Shown here: positions 48,302 to 61,400 of the stretch, piece after piece
Layout: each line of letters starts with the position of its first letter
Numbering within the stretch: the first letter of the stretch is position 1
From: Tetradesmus obliquus
Lineage: Eukaryota; Chlorophyta; Chlorophyceae; Sphaeropleales; Scenedesmaceae
Reading direction: 5' to 3'
Length of the DNA: 64,000 nt
Assembly (NCBI GenBank): GCA_030272155.1
Contig: CP126202.1
Coordinates: forward strand, 4,175,501 to 4,239,500
The notes under the pieces: generated by a model
The model's input: the letters and a program-made list of their open reading frames with translations, nothing else
Told to the model about the DNA's origin: nothing
Database searches by the model: none
Position numbers and translations under genes: made by a program

Positions 48302-48750
48302 GCCTGGCACTCTGGGTTGCAGCTTGTGTCTGAGCATGTCTGCACCTGCTGAGCATCACTGCTGAGCGTGCCGCTGCCGTGTTGCTGCTGCTCTGCAGCG
48401 GCTGTTGTGCAGAGCTGCTGTATGTTGGCACTGCCTTGTCTGGGTGGGGGTTGTGCTGCTGCTGCAGCCCAGGCACTGCTTACGTTGATGCCCTCTGCAG
48501 CTTGCGCTGCTAAAACACACATGAGCTCGCCGTGAATAAGGTCTTTGACCAGCTCCTGGTGCAACACCAAGTCCAGCAGGCATCTCTGCCGCTCGGTGTG
48601 CCTCGCGAGCTCACGTTCAGCCTCTCCCACCTCTCCAACCAGTGACGCGAGCTGCTGCTGCAGCCGTTTATAGGTCAAGTTGTATAACGAGTTGCTGCCT
48701 TTTTTAAGGGGAGGTTTGGCTGCCCTCGGACAGCGATGCCTCATGCCCAC
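46113..48750 (-). CDS. Gln/Ala-rich protein of unknown function, 721 residues
   Basis: Three exons, 48750-47689, 47442-46750 and 46523-46113, all phase 0. I do not recognise the family. Residues 10-60 form a likely coiled coil (LASLVGEVGEAERELARHTE). Ordered blocks are separated by Gln, Ala and Ser runs. They include LLRAATPAELHAVASKTAAE, LIDTHVRQVVVAYMFNHVPL, GHWQRVAQCLHLSELQMLHI and CQLRMIAMFYLNTLSRLQIA, followed by AFPYFPS. The HW..VA..L.LS..Q block and the later FPYFP block remind me of the region after the zipper in chlorophyte bZIP-like regulators, but no basic region is present, so a regulatory role is only a guess. The C-terminus is almost pure Gln with short Arg/Val breaks. No exon-edge copies are seen in its two introns. 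Confidence 0.7.
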
Positions 48751-48978
48751 TGATCAGCGTCAGCGCATGTCTGGAGGGGCGCTTTGCAACTCAGTGAAAC
48801 TGAATATGTTTCTGGTTACATTTCGTTACAATCAGCACAGGCGTTTTGAGTAGGCATGCTGTGTAATTCACGCAGATATACACGCGGACTGACTTAACCA
48901 TCAATCGGCGTGCCGAGTCACTTTGCAGTATTCCATGTTAGCTTGTTGAGTTGTTTGACACGTTATACCTTTTTTAGG

Positions 48979-49490
48979 TAACAGCAGAAGCGCGCATGAT
49001 CATAGATGACAAGTGGCCATACATCGCTGCAGGTATTGAGAAGAGCCACCACGAGACATCCCTACTAGCGCCCAACAAGCCCTTTGACCAGAGTTAATGG
49101 TTACAAAACCATCTAATGATTCTAATTATGATTTTTCATGTCTTTCGGCTTCGTGTGTATGCAATCATTGAATGTGCTGGTAATCCGCAGCTCGGATGTG
49201 AAAAGAAGCATACTATGACAGAGCATAATATCAAGTCGTCCCTAAATACATCACAAACCGTAACCGTAAATGTTTCATATGCTTGTTCATGTGGTTCTGC
49301 TCTTTGTTTGTCAGCGCAAGGCGGCGTAAGATGCTGGATTATTGAAATGTAGCAGTGTGGAAGGTTGGGGCTTGGAGCTGTGATCGCTATGGTAACTTGC
49401 TGCCCTTGCTGGCCCCATTCCTTGTCCATGCAGGTGGGCCAGCAACAGCAGCAGCAGTACCCAGCGGCCCCGATCCCAGAACCCTGCAGG
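48979..49490 (+). other. Possible plus-strand exons of an unrecognised gene
   Basis: After a pyrimidine-rich acceptor (acctttttt-ag) an open stretch reads RMIIDDKWPYIAAGIEKSHH and then ends NKPFDQS before a stop at 49098. A second stretch at 49434-49490 lies between a tccatgcag acceptor and a GTGAGG donor and reads VGQQQQQYPAAPIPEPCR. The residue composition looks like real protein, but I found no start, no joining phase and no family, so this could be a gene fragment or chance. Confidence 0.2.
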
Positions 49491-50751
49491 TGAGGATGCG
49501 TCCGGGAGGGCGGGTGGGCACGTTTTGAAGCAAAATGGATAGCGGTGAGCATGAATCGATACATTACAATGTCATTGCAAAACAAAACAATGCCGTGCAT
49601 AAGGTCCTGCGACCCCATGTGTCCATGCTGGGCAGAGCACACGAGCAGGCGCTGTAACAAGTCCGGTACACATGTGGTTGGGGGATTACGGAGCACCTGA
49701 TATTACAAGTTTAAGTGAGCGATATACAGGTTTGCAGTTGATCAATGACCTGCAAACAAACAAATAACAAAACATTGTTGTCCAATGGCGGACCAGCACT
49801 GGGGAACGGGCCAGCAGTATCCATGCCTGGAAACGTAACACTTGCCGCTTTGGACCTTTGCAACATGCCTGGCACTATCAGATGTCAGATACTTGCAGTT
49901 GTACCCTGACACAGTATTAGGAGTTTCAACGTGCATGCAGGTCACACCCACCCTGGCACAGAACTTAACGCAAAGGTGTCAAGTTGAGAATGATTCTGCA
50001 GATGCACCTGGCACAACATTTCCTTCTTTTGTGCACGGAATGCTTAGCTGCTGTTGCTGTTATGTCCCAGCCGCATCTGCAGCATCACTACCAGCATCAC
50101 TGATGCTGAGCAGTCACAGCAAACGTTCACCACATTTACCTACAAAACAGGGCAGCGGGAACAAGCGTCTGTCGACTACCAGCTATGCAGGCGGCACCAG
50201 CAGCTGCCACAGCGCGATTGTACTGCTGAGCTCTGCTAACTTGCAAACAACCATATACATACATGTGTACACACCACATACAGTGCGGCAAAAGACTGTC
50301 CGGCTCCAGCAGGTTGGCTCGACCAGCATGATGAATGCTTACATGCAAACTGCACTCTCACCATTGTTGACCGTGAGAACCAGCCACTGTTCACGTTCCT
50401 CAGCTACAACGGATGCACCTGTGCACCCACCACACAGCGCTAAACAGACCCTCTGAAAAGACCCTCCACGGATGCAGGTGCAGCGTGTGCCGGCTACAGC
50501 CCCCTCCCAAGCTGCTGCAACTGTGCTACTGCCGGCCACTTCTGCAACTGCGCAACACTACTGAGCAGCACACCATTTTCAGGCTGGCTTTCGGAGCCAA
50601 CAGCCCTGCATATCTACCACAAAATGATTTGGAGCCAAATTGGGGCTCAGAGCAGCACCCAGATGCCATTGCATCATGCAGGGGCAGCTGTGCACAGCTG
50701 GCCCAATATAGAGTGTACTGTACATGTTGCATTTGCTTGACTAGCCTCCAA

Positions 50752-50935
50752 CAGGCTGCTACCCTATCAGACGTGTTCCAAGCCCAACCATGCATGCCAG
50801 GCTGCTACCCTATCAAACGTATTCCAACCTTTAACCATGTATGCCAGGCTGCTACCCTAACACACGCCTTCCGAGCTCCACTAGATTACACGGATAGGAT
50901 CCGTGTATGCCAGGCTGCTACCCTACCAAGATGTA
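50752..50935. repeat. Four short direct repeats
   Basis: The block gccaggctgctaccct, often preceded by catgtat or catgcat, occurs four times with irregular 40-65 bp spacing. The parts between are diverged. Confidence 0.8.
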
Positions 50936-51083
50936 TCTTCCAGGATCCTTCAAGTCAATGAGTGACCAACCATGACATGCATTGCTCACACACCCTCCCA
51001 GCTTGTCACCTGCTGCTGCTACTGCTGCTGTTGCTGCACCACTGGGCACTGGCTCAGCAATGCTGCCTCAGCTGCAGCTGCTG

Positions 51084-51942
51084 CTACCTGCCAGCAGAAC
51101 CAGCAGCACTGGCAGCAGCAGCAGCAGCAAAGGGGTTGTACTGTGACAGCGGAACCACTGCAGCGCCCGCGCCAGCAGCAGCAGCACTGCTAGACACAGG
51201 CAGCTGTAGCAGCTGACCGCCCTGCAAGCTGGCAGCAGCTGCCGGCTGCTGCTGCTGCTGGCCTGGTTCACTGTCGAGGTTCAGACTGTCCAGGGAGATC
51301 AAGTCTACTGCTGCTGCTGCTGCTGCTGCAGCAGGCGCGCTGCCATGCGAGCTGCCGGCAGTGCTGCCTGCAGCTGCTGCACCTAACGGCGGCGTGCCTC
51401 TCCCCTGCTGCTGCTGCTGCTGTCCCCAAGCACCAAATGAGGCTACAGGAGAAGGCACTGATGCGGCAGCAGCAGCAGCATGAGTGCGAACAGGAGCCAG
51501 GCCTCCTGAGAGGCTCACAGCAGGCGACATGTGTGTGCTACTGGCGGCTGCTGCTGCTGCTGTGGCGGATGCCTGCTGCACACCAGCCGCCTCTGCTGCT
51601 GCTGCTGCTGCTGCTGCTGGCGTGCTGCTGCCGGCTGTGACAGCTCCTGACGCACCCCTGCTGCCGCCGCCGCTGCTGCTGCTGTGCCGTGCCGCGCGCG
51701 TGTTGGCATCCACAGCCGAAGCCAGCTCGACAGCAGCATCGATTGATGGCACCCCATCTCCCCCTAGCCCCAGCCCAAGCCCGAGCGCTGCTGCTGCCAC
51801 GCCGCTGCTGCTGCCGCCACCTTCTAGAGCCCCTTGCAAGCCATCGGAAGAGGCCAGCGGCCCGCTGCTGCTACCAGCTGCAGCAGCAAAAGGAGAGGCA
51901 AAGGGTGACGCCTTGATCGGCGAGCGTGCTGCTGCATACGGC

Positions 51943-51981
<39 letters not shown>

Positions 51982-52382
51982 GTGAAGCTACCTGGGCTGC
52001 CACTGCTGCTGCTCGAGCTCTGTGCCACTGTTGATGCAAACGGGGATGCTGCTGCTGCTGCTGCTGCTGGCAGCCCAGGCCCTGCTCCCGCCACCCTGCC
52101 TGCTGAACCGGCACTGCTGCTGGCTCCGTAGCTAACAGGTATCGACTGTGGCACCTGCTGCTGCTGCGCTAGCAGTGGGGACCCTGCTGCTGCTGCTGCT
52201 GTTGCATCAGAGGTTTCATCTTCTGGAAGCTCAGCAGCAGCTGCAAAGGGCGAGGCAGCTCCCCTGCTGCTGCTGCTGCTGCTGCTGAAGAAAGGGCTGC
52301 CTGCAGCAGGGGAGCCACTAACTGCTGCTGCTGCCTTGCCAGGCTGCCGAGGCTTGGGCGGCAACCCAACCGGCACTGCTGC

Positions 52383-52418
<36 letters not shown>

Positions 52419-55400
52419 GTCTGTCGCACTCACACCAGGTTGCAGCAGCACAGAGATCGGCAGCAGGCTACTGCTGCTGCTGCCCCTGCTGGTACCAGCT
52501 GCTGCTTCTAGAGCAGCAGCGGCACCAGCAGATCCTCCAGGAGTGATCATTGGAGTGATGCCAATGCTGCTGCTTGCTGCCCTGCTGTTGCCGGCACTCG
52601 GCTGCAGCAGCAGCTCAGAAGTACTGCTGCCGCTGCGGCCGTCTGCTGCTGCTGCTGCTGCTGCCATGGCGGCTGCCGCTGCTGCTGCCGTAGCTGGTAT
52701 GGGTGGCAAGGCAGCAGCAGGAGGTGCTGGGGCAGAAGGCCCCGGCAGATCATCATCTTCCAGTTGCAGCAGGTCTGCGATCTCAGGCCCTACTGCTACT
52801 GCTGCTGCAGCAGCTCCAAGCACCTCACTCCCGCTGTGCTGGTGCCTGTAGAGCAGCCCTGCTGCTGCTGCTGCTGCTGCTGCTGCAGGGCCTGCCGCAG
52901 CACCTGCAGCAAGCAGCGCACCCTCAGATGCGTTGCGCACTGGCGGCACATGCTGCTGCTGCTGCTGCTGCTGCTGGTGGTTGTCCCCTGCTGCCGAGTT
53001 TGGCCCTTTCATTCGCAGCAGCTCCTTGAGGTGGGTCACAATCACCTCAAAGCTTGGCCGCTGCTGCGAGTCCTGAGCCCAGCAGTCCTGCAGGGTGCAG
53101 CAGGGTGCAGCATTTTGTTGTTTTGGGTGCAGATTATGTTTGATTTGGGGTGTGCACCGACCGGCAATTGGTTGCAACACAGTTCAAACCACATGCTCGC
53201 TAGAAAAGTACTACACCAACACTAGGGTGCAGCAGGGTGCAGCAGGGAGCAGCAGCTTTGTTGTGGGCTGTCGAGTGACTGGCTGTCGCTGCGTGAATCA
53301 CAGCTCACATCACTTGATTGCTGGAAAAGTGCTACTACAACACTACGCAGCAGGGTGCATCCGCAGGGTGCAACCGCAGGGTACCTGCAACAGGACTTCA
53401 GCACCTTTCACCTACCTGCATGAAGGTGATGTAATCCCGCCACCGCCAGCAGCAGGCCCCAGCTGCTGTCGCAGTTGATGCTACAAACATAACACGTTGT
53501 CAGATGCCACCAGCCCACCTGCATGAGGGCGATGTAGCCCGCCACCGCCAACAACAGGCCCCAGCTGCCCCGGCAGCGGCTGTTACAGTCTCAACAATGA
53601 CAACAGCAACAAAATCACAATACAACACGTTTTAAGCACTTTTCTATAACCACCAGCCCACCTGCATGAGGGTGATGTAGCCCGCTACTGCCTCAGCAGG
53701 CCCCAGCTGCCCCGGCAGCTGCTGTGACAGCCTCAACAAGTGACAGCAGCAACAAAATCACAATACAACACGTTTTAAGCGGTTTTCTATAACCACCAGC
53801 CCACCTGCATGAGGGTGATGTAGCCTGCCACTGCCTCAGCAGGCCCCAGCTGCCCCGGCAGCTGCTCCATTGGGGGGATGAGCGGCCGCTGCTGCTGCTG
53901 CTGCACCGCGATCATGATCTGGTAGGAGCTCATGCCCTCCTCCTCCCACGGCTCCTGCGTTAATAACACGTTATAACACGTTAAACACATGTTGAATCAC
54001 TCCACTCTGTTTCTGCTTGAGTGCTGCACAACCTTTCAACATAATGAAAGACCCAAGGCAGAGCATCCATAAGAAAGATTGCAAGGCGGAAAGCTAAGTG
54101 CTTGCGGCAGGCGGCAGCGCAGCAGCAAGCAGGCAACAGGCCAGACAGGAGCAGTGCAACCACCGCTGCATCAGTGCAACATGTTATTGGTATGCATTCA
54201 ACTACACAACGCACCCTCACCTGCCACGTCAGCAGCTCCCACAGCACCACACCAAAGGCGTACACATCGGCTGCAGCAGCAGCAGCAGCAGGGCGAATGC
54301 ACAGCGACAGCCGGGGTGGGCAGGTCAGGCTTTGCTGAGGCGAGGGAATGCGCGTGTGCATGGATTTGAGTGTCGGCATTGGAAACTGAACCGATGCACA
54401 GCTGTTGTCAGCAACATGTGCTAGCAGCAACCACACGAAAGCAGCAACCATGCGTGGCTGCTGCAAGGCTGGTCAGTTGTTCTGTCACGGCTGCTGCACC
54501 GCTGTTGCAAATCGCACAGCAGCGCTGCTGCGCTGCTGCTGCTGGTGCTGGTGCTGCTGCATTGCCGCACCTTCTCTGCTGTAGGAGCCTTCGCCGATCA
54601 CCTCCGGCGCAGTCCAGCGCTGCAAGACACAAACACAACAGAGTATTTTTGTCAGACTTGGCGGGCATCACAATCATGCACACGCACAGCAACCAGGGTG
54701 TGGGCGCAGTAACCGCCTGTCTCGATTACGTCGGGCTGCGCGCCCATCAGCGCGCCAGGTTTGATTTGTAGGCCGCTCCACATGCATCTAAGGCATGTCA
54801 CACTGGCATAGCATGACGCACCAGGTTGATCTTCAGGGTGCTGTTCAAAATTGGGGCGGTTGAACCACCCGCCGTCATGTGGCGCGACATGCAACACGAA
54901 TACCACCAGATTTGACACAATTAGATGAAGCTACAACATGGCATAGCATGGCGCCCGGGTTGACCTCCAGCCTGCTCTGTACAATGGACACGCCGCCATC
55001 ACTCGACACGACATGCAAATGGATAATAAAGAAATAACACACTGACATGACAAATATCATATAACACAGCTCAGCATGACGCGCCGGGTTGATCTCGAGG
55101 CTGCTCCGTTTGATTGGACACGCCTGCTATCATGTGGCGACAGCCAGAATATGTAACGCCAGAAGTAACACAAGGACATGCCATTATAACAGCATGGCGC
55201 ACCGGGTTGATCTCCAGGCTGCTCTGTACAATGGACACGCCCGCCATCATGTGGCGCGACAGGTTGAAGTCGCCAACCTTCACGTGCAGCGCGCTGCAAA
55301 GACAGGCGGAGCATACATGTGCAGGTTTTGGGTTCAGATGAGCACAAGAGCAGAGCGTATGTGAGCAGATCTTAAAGCTTGGCGGCGGAGCAGGTGAAGG

Positions 55401-58400
55401 TCGCCAACCTCACATGCAGCGCGCTGCGCAATCAAGCAAGACAGGCAGACATACGTGTGCAGCTTTGAGGATCTCAAGCTGCATGCAAAATCGATCAGGA
55501 TGGCAGCCATGAAAACATCGTCACATATCAGCAGGCACAGCAGCGGAACAGGGAGCAGTTGTCAAAGGTTTCTGCTGGACCTCACTTGTTCACGAACAGG
55601 TTAAGTGAGTGACTCGAGGTTTCGGTGCAGGATGGGCCGCGGCTTGTGGCTGTGCAGGTACAGCATGCCCGACCATCCAAACTAGGCATGCACGTGCGGT
55701 GTGACGCGTTCCAGCAAACATAATGCTCTCTTTTCAAGAACCACAAATGGCGCCAAGGCTGCAACACGGAGATGCGCAGCCCATGCAACCTCCTACATAG
55801 GAGCTACATCCAACTGCAACATCGTTACAGATCCAGCTCACTTGTTCACAAACAGGTTGGGTGACTTGAGGTCTCTGTGCAGGATGGGCCGCGGCTTGTG
55901 GCTGTGCAGGTACAGCATGCCCCGCGCAGCGTCCAGCGCCATCAGCAGCCGCCGCGTCCACGTCAGCCGAGTCGCCATGCCGCGGTCACCATTGCGCGCC
56001 TGCGGCCATGCACCAAAGCAGACACAAGCAACTGAACTGAGGACTACACAGCCGAACAACACTTCAACGCCGGTCCATGTAGGCACGCAAATCTTTGCAA
56101 ACCGACACCTATCATCCAGCAATACTCAAAAACCGAAACCCAGATCGCACCCAGAACCTCAACCCTCAGTTGCCAGCACGCACAAGCCCGCCAGAAACCC
56201 ACCTTTTTCAGCACGTCATAAAGGCTGCCCAGCGGACAGTACTCTGTGACCACAGCGGGTGGCGCCAGGCACACGCCCATGAACAGCACCACGTTGGGGT
56301 GGCGCAGCGTGGCCAGGATGCCCACCTGCAGCAGCAAGAAGTGTTACATTGTTACAACTCTTGTTGCGTTGTTACATCTTGCGTCCACAACACGACGCGC
56401 TGATTGTGATTCAAGGGGAGCGCAACAGCCATGGCAGAGCGCTGCAAACGCACAGCCGCATGCACGCCAAGGACTCCGGACACAGCAGTGCTGCAAAATC
56501 GTTAACACAGCAATATCACCTAGTCACACCACAGCACACTACAAACCTCCTTGCGCAGAGCCAGCAGCTTGTCATCATCCAGCGGCGCACCGGAGAGAGA
56601 CGGCCGGTGGCCGTCGGCCGGCAAGTCGGTCAGGATCTTCACGGCGACGTCGGTCTGGTTGAAGCTGCCAATCTCGACGCGGCCTGATGTGTGAATAAAG
56701 GTCGGTAGAGGAAAAAGGTAAGGATCTTGAGGAAAAGTGGCAGCAGCGGATACCTTGACAGCGTATTGGGTCAGCCTCGGCGCATCACACTCCAGCATTT
56801 ACGACGTCCATGTGAACCAGTGATAAACAATGGTAGGGTGAAGCATATGGTTGCGCCGCCGCTCACCGTAGCTGCCGGTGCCGATTACCCGCCGTCTAGC
56901 CCCAGCGCATCAAACTCTGATATCCACAATGAACAATCAAATAGGCTAAATGTACATACATACTTATTGCACAGCAAACGAGCTGCGTTGCAACTCACCG
57001 TAGCTGCCGGTGCCGATGACTCGCCGCCTGTTGGGGTCCAGCCCCAGCTGATCAAACTCCAGCATCCACTGTACATTCTCACGCAGGTCACGGGACCACT
57101 GCTTGCTGCTGCTGCTGCGCTGCAGCACACGCTCGCCAGCAGCTGCCGCTGCTGCTGCTACTGCATTGCGCTGCTGCTGCTGCTGCTCCTGCTGGCCAAT
57201 CCCCTGACCTACACGCCCCCCTGCTGCTGCTGCTGCTGCTGCTACTGCTGAACCTAGCCGTGCCTGCTCCTCGTTGACCAAAATAGCAGCAGCAGCCTCC
57301 TCAGCATCGGACCGCTGCTGCTGCTGCCGCTGCTCCTGCCCAGGTCTGCTGACACCGCTCTGCTCAACAAACTGCTGCTGCTGCTGCTGCTGCCCGTTTG
57401 CCAGATACGCGCCGTCGCTGCGGTGCCGCTGGTGCAGGCCATACTGCTGCTGTTGCTGCTGCTGCTGCCGCGACGCGTACCCAAAGGGACCACCCGCAGC
57501 AGCAACAGCAGCAGGGTCAGCTGGCTGCCCCTGCCTTGCAACGCTTGCTGCTGGAGACAGCAGCCCCAGCTGGCTAATGCTGCCAGCACTGGCAGCAGTG
57601 AGCCCTGCATTGGCCAGCAGTACATTGACTGCCTCCGAGAGCGGGTTGTGGCTGTGCGGCAGCTGCACACCTGCAGAGCAAACAGCACACAAACACGTGT
57701 AGTGTGTTACATTTGTGAGTGTTTTAACACCTGCTACTGAGCACTGGCTGCAGTGAGCCCTGCATTGGCCAGCAGCACATTGACTGCCTCCGAGAGCGGG
57801 TTGTGGCTGTGAGGCAGCTGCACACCTGCAGAACAAACAGCACACAAACACGTGTAGTGTGTTATATTCATAGGTGTTTTAACACCTGCTACTGAGCACT
57901 GGCTGCAGTGAGCCCTGCATTGGCCAGCAGCACGTTGACTGCCTCCGAGAGCGGGTTGTGGCTGTGCGGCAGCTGCACACCTGCAGAACAAACAGCACAC
58001 AAACACGTGCAGTGTGTTATATTCATAGGTGTTTTGCGCCTGCTACTAAAGCGCTGGATGCAGTGAGCCCTGCATTGGCCAGCAGCACGTTGACTGCCTC
58101 TGACAGAGGGTTGTGGCTGTGCGGCAGCTGCACAACTGCGCGGCAACGGCACACAAACAACACATAACAAGAGGCGCAAGGGAGTTGAGCGCGGCCATTT
58201 GGGGAGTGTTGAATGCAGACGCGTCAAGGGTTGGGCTGTGTGGCAGCTGCACGCCTGCACAGCAACGGCACACAAACAACGGAACTTGGTGTTGAACGCA
58301 AACATGTGCAGTGTGTTGATTGCTGTTGCGTTGGTGCTTGTCTGTGTTGCTTCCAGCTCAAAAACGTTGGCACCCTGCAGTGCAGCGCAGCTGCGTCCCT

Positions 58401-61400
58401 GTCCACAGCTGCTGCAGCTGCAGCTAGCAGCTGGGATCCTAGGTGCATGCATGCGCGCCTGCCCCTACAGTGCTCACCTGCTTCTGAGGCCGTACAGCGC
58501 AGCTGTGTTTCTGGCCAGAGCTTGACGCTGCCCGTCTTCGCCCGTGGTCACCAGCAGGTGCCCGCAGCCCACCCACTGCTGTTGAGGAGCGGCAGGACAG
58601 CTGCGTCTCCAGCCTCACACATGCAACACTAGATTTCACGGAATTCCCACTCACCTGTTTCACGGCTGAGTATCACATCTGCATTGCATCTGCATTGTGT
58701 ACTGGCTCAGCTCACCTGCTTCTGAAGCCGTGCAGCGCAGCTGTGTTTCCGGCCACAGCTTGACGCTGCCCGTCTTGCCCGTGGTCACCAGCAGGTGCCC
58801 GCAGCCCACCATGGCCTGCAGGCCCAGCCGGTGCACCTGGCGCAGCAGCAGCAGCAGTGGCAGCAGCAGATGGTTTTGGTCAGCTAGAAGCCAGCAGAAG
58901 CTTGAAGAGGTGATGTGTGTATGCGGGGTATGAGCAGCTGTCTAACAGGGTCACTGCACAGCTTTTGTGCACACAGAGTTTGCTGAAGGCTCGATGTGCC
59001 ATGTTACTGCAAGAGCAATTTGACAAGCAGGCACGGTCCAAAAGCATCTACTGCTCAATTCGTGGTGCATGCATCAAAACTTTGGCAGAATCCCACCTGC
59101 AGGCTGAAGGTGGTGGGGTTCCAAGTGGACACATTGGCGTCATCGCGTGGAGCCAGGCGCGCCCGCGGGTCCAGCTTCCGCATGTACACCTTGCCGTTGG
59201 CGTGCCCTACTGCCAAAATCCCCAGCTCTTCGAGCACCACCACGCTGCGCACTGCACGCTTGGGGCCGCCTTTTGCAGGGCCCACCAGCAGCACCGGGCG
59301 CAGGCTGTCGTCAGAGGTGTCCCACATGATCACAGCGCCGTTGCTGTGGCCGGTGATGAGCTGCCGCTCGCTGCAGGCGCGCGGCGTGCCTGCAGGTTAA
59401 GGCAGTTACATGACATAGTATTAACGGGTTAGTGAAGGGCTGCAGGCTGTCACCAGATGTGTCCCACATGATCACACCACCACTGCTGTGGCCCGTGATC
59501 AGTTGCCGCTCGCTGCAGGCGCGCGGCGTGCCTGCCTGCAGATAGCAACAATCACATCACATAGTGTTGGTGGGAGGCTGCAGGATGTCATCACACGTGT
59601 CCGACATGATCACAGCACCATTGCTGTGGCCGTGACGAGCTGACGTTCGGTGCAGGCGCGCGGCGTTCCTGCACAATGTGACGGATACATGTACGACTGC
59701 AACATGTTAGTGGGGGGTTGCAGGCTGTCATCAGACAAATCACGTTATCCTACCGCCGTTGCTGTGGCCTGTGATCAGCTGCCGCTCGCTGCAGGCGCAC
59801 AGCGTGCCTGCTCACGTGACTGTTACATGTTGACGGTTACATGTTGACGTCAACTGACACTAGAACTAACATGTCACCTAAGAAAACTACAACATGAACA
59901 GCCCCATGCAAGGCCAGCACTTCAGAACAAGACGATACTGCACAACTTGCGCCGACCTGCTGCGCCGCTGCTGAGGATGGTGCTGCCGCCAGCGCTGCTG
60001 AGGCTGCCGTCCCGCTGCCTGCCGCTGCTGCCATCCCAGGCTGAACGGCAGCGACGTGGCAGGCGCCAGGCTGCTGCCACAGCATGCATTCTGATGTCAA
60101 GCAATCTAGTGCCAACATGTCTCGATGCCCGCAAAGTACCAATGCCACCCGTACTAATAGCATTGCTGAACACCCCATGGTGAATAACAACGCATGGTGC
60201 CCAAACCTTACCTGCCGTGCCACCGCTGAGGATGGTGCTGCCTCCCGCGCTGCTGAGGCTGCCGTCCCGCTGCCGCCCGCTGCTGCCGTCCCAAGCTGAC
60301 GGCAGCGAGGTAGCAGGCGCCAGGCTGCTGCCGCGCCGCAGAGGGCCGCTGCCAGCCCAGTACACTACGCTCATGGCGGTGGTGGGATGCCTGCAGGCAT
60401 GGTTCAACACACACACACACACACTTGTTTTTGCTGTTGCCTTTTGAGATATGAGGAAGGGGCCCGCTGCCAGCCCAGTACACTACACTCATGGCAGTGG
60501 TGGGGTGCCTGCAGACAACAACAATTTGTTCTGTTAGATCAAAGTACGATGACCGATACAAACTGCCAGGCTGCTGCCGCGCCGCAGAGGGCCGCTGCCA
60601 GCCCAGTACACTACGCGCATCGCGGTGGTGGGATGCCTGCAGACAATTTGTTCTGTTGAATCAGAGTACGATGACCGCAACAACGTGCCAGGCTGCTGCC
60701 ACGCCGCAGAGGGCCGCTGCCAGCCCAGTACACTACGCTCATGGCAGTGGTGGGATGCCTGCAAACAACATCAATTTGTTCTGTTAGATCAAAGTACAAT
60801 GACCGCAACAACGTGCCAGGCTGCTGCCATGTTGCAGAGGGCCGCTGCCAGCCCAGTACACTACGCGCATGGCGGTGGTGGGATGCCTGCAGAGAACATT
60901 GACACCATCATTTTGCTATGTCATGTCATACTGAGGGACACTGACGGTGCAACAATGTGCACAAGACGCTCCACAACACCCCGGAAAATGATTCCACGCA
61001 ACACAGAGTGTACATCTGTCAGTTGCCAATTTACATACAGATGCGACAACGCCCATGCGTCAAGAGCTGTCAACAGCAGCAACACAACAGCATCAGCATC
61101 ACATGTCACAGCATGATAACAGCAGCGCCACGACCCACCTGCACCAGCGCATTGACCGCATGCTGATCGTCCGCAGCAGCTCCCAACACCAGCAGCGCAG
61201 CACTGGGCCCGCTGTACAGCTGCCAACCGCCAAGCAGAAACCTTATCAACGCACGATTGCAACCATCTGCAATAGCAACAGCAACACAACCGCAGCAGCA
61301 GCAGCATAGCCACAAAGCCATTACAACAGCACCATACACCCACCTGCACCAGCGCGTTGACCGCTTGCTGATTGTCCGCAGCAGCTCAAACCTGCTGCTG

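Larger units (their letters stand above)
48751..51083. other. Gene-poor interval between two minus-strand genes
   Basis: It should hold the promoter of the 721-residue protein and the 3' region of the WD40-kinase. Two exon-like stretches on the plus strand are listed separately. Direct repeats of gccaggctgctaccct lie at 50752, 50806, 50847 and 50910. Other open frames (for example plus 49842-50456) look like chance. Confidence 0.5.

Noticed and set aside
51484-52131. Plus-strand frames rich in Ala/Leu/Pro
   Set aside because: Antisense shadow of the Ala/Ser/Gln tail of the WD40-kinase; GCT/CAG triplet runs stay open in several frames.
57254-57688. Separate small gene with Gln/Ser runs
   Set aside because: It is another frame of the kinase linker exon at 56999-57670, whose phase is fixed on both sides.
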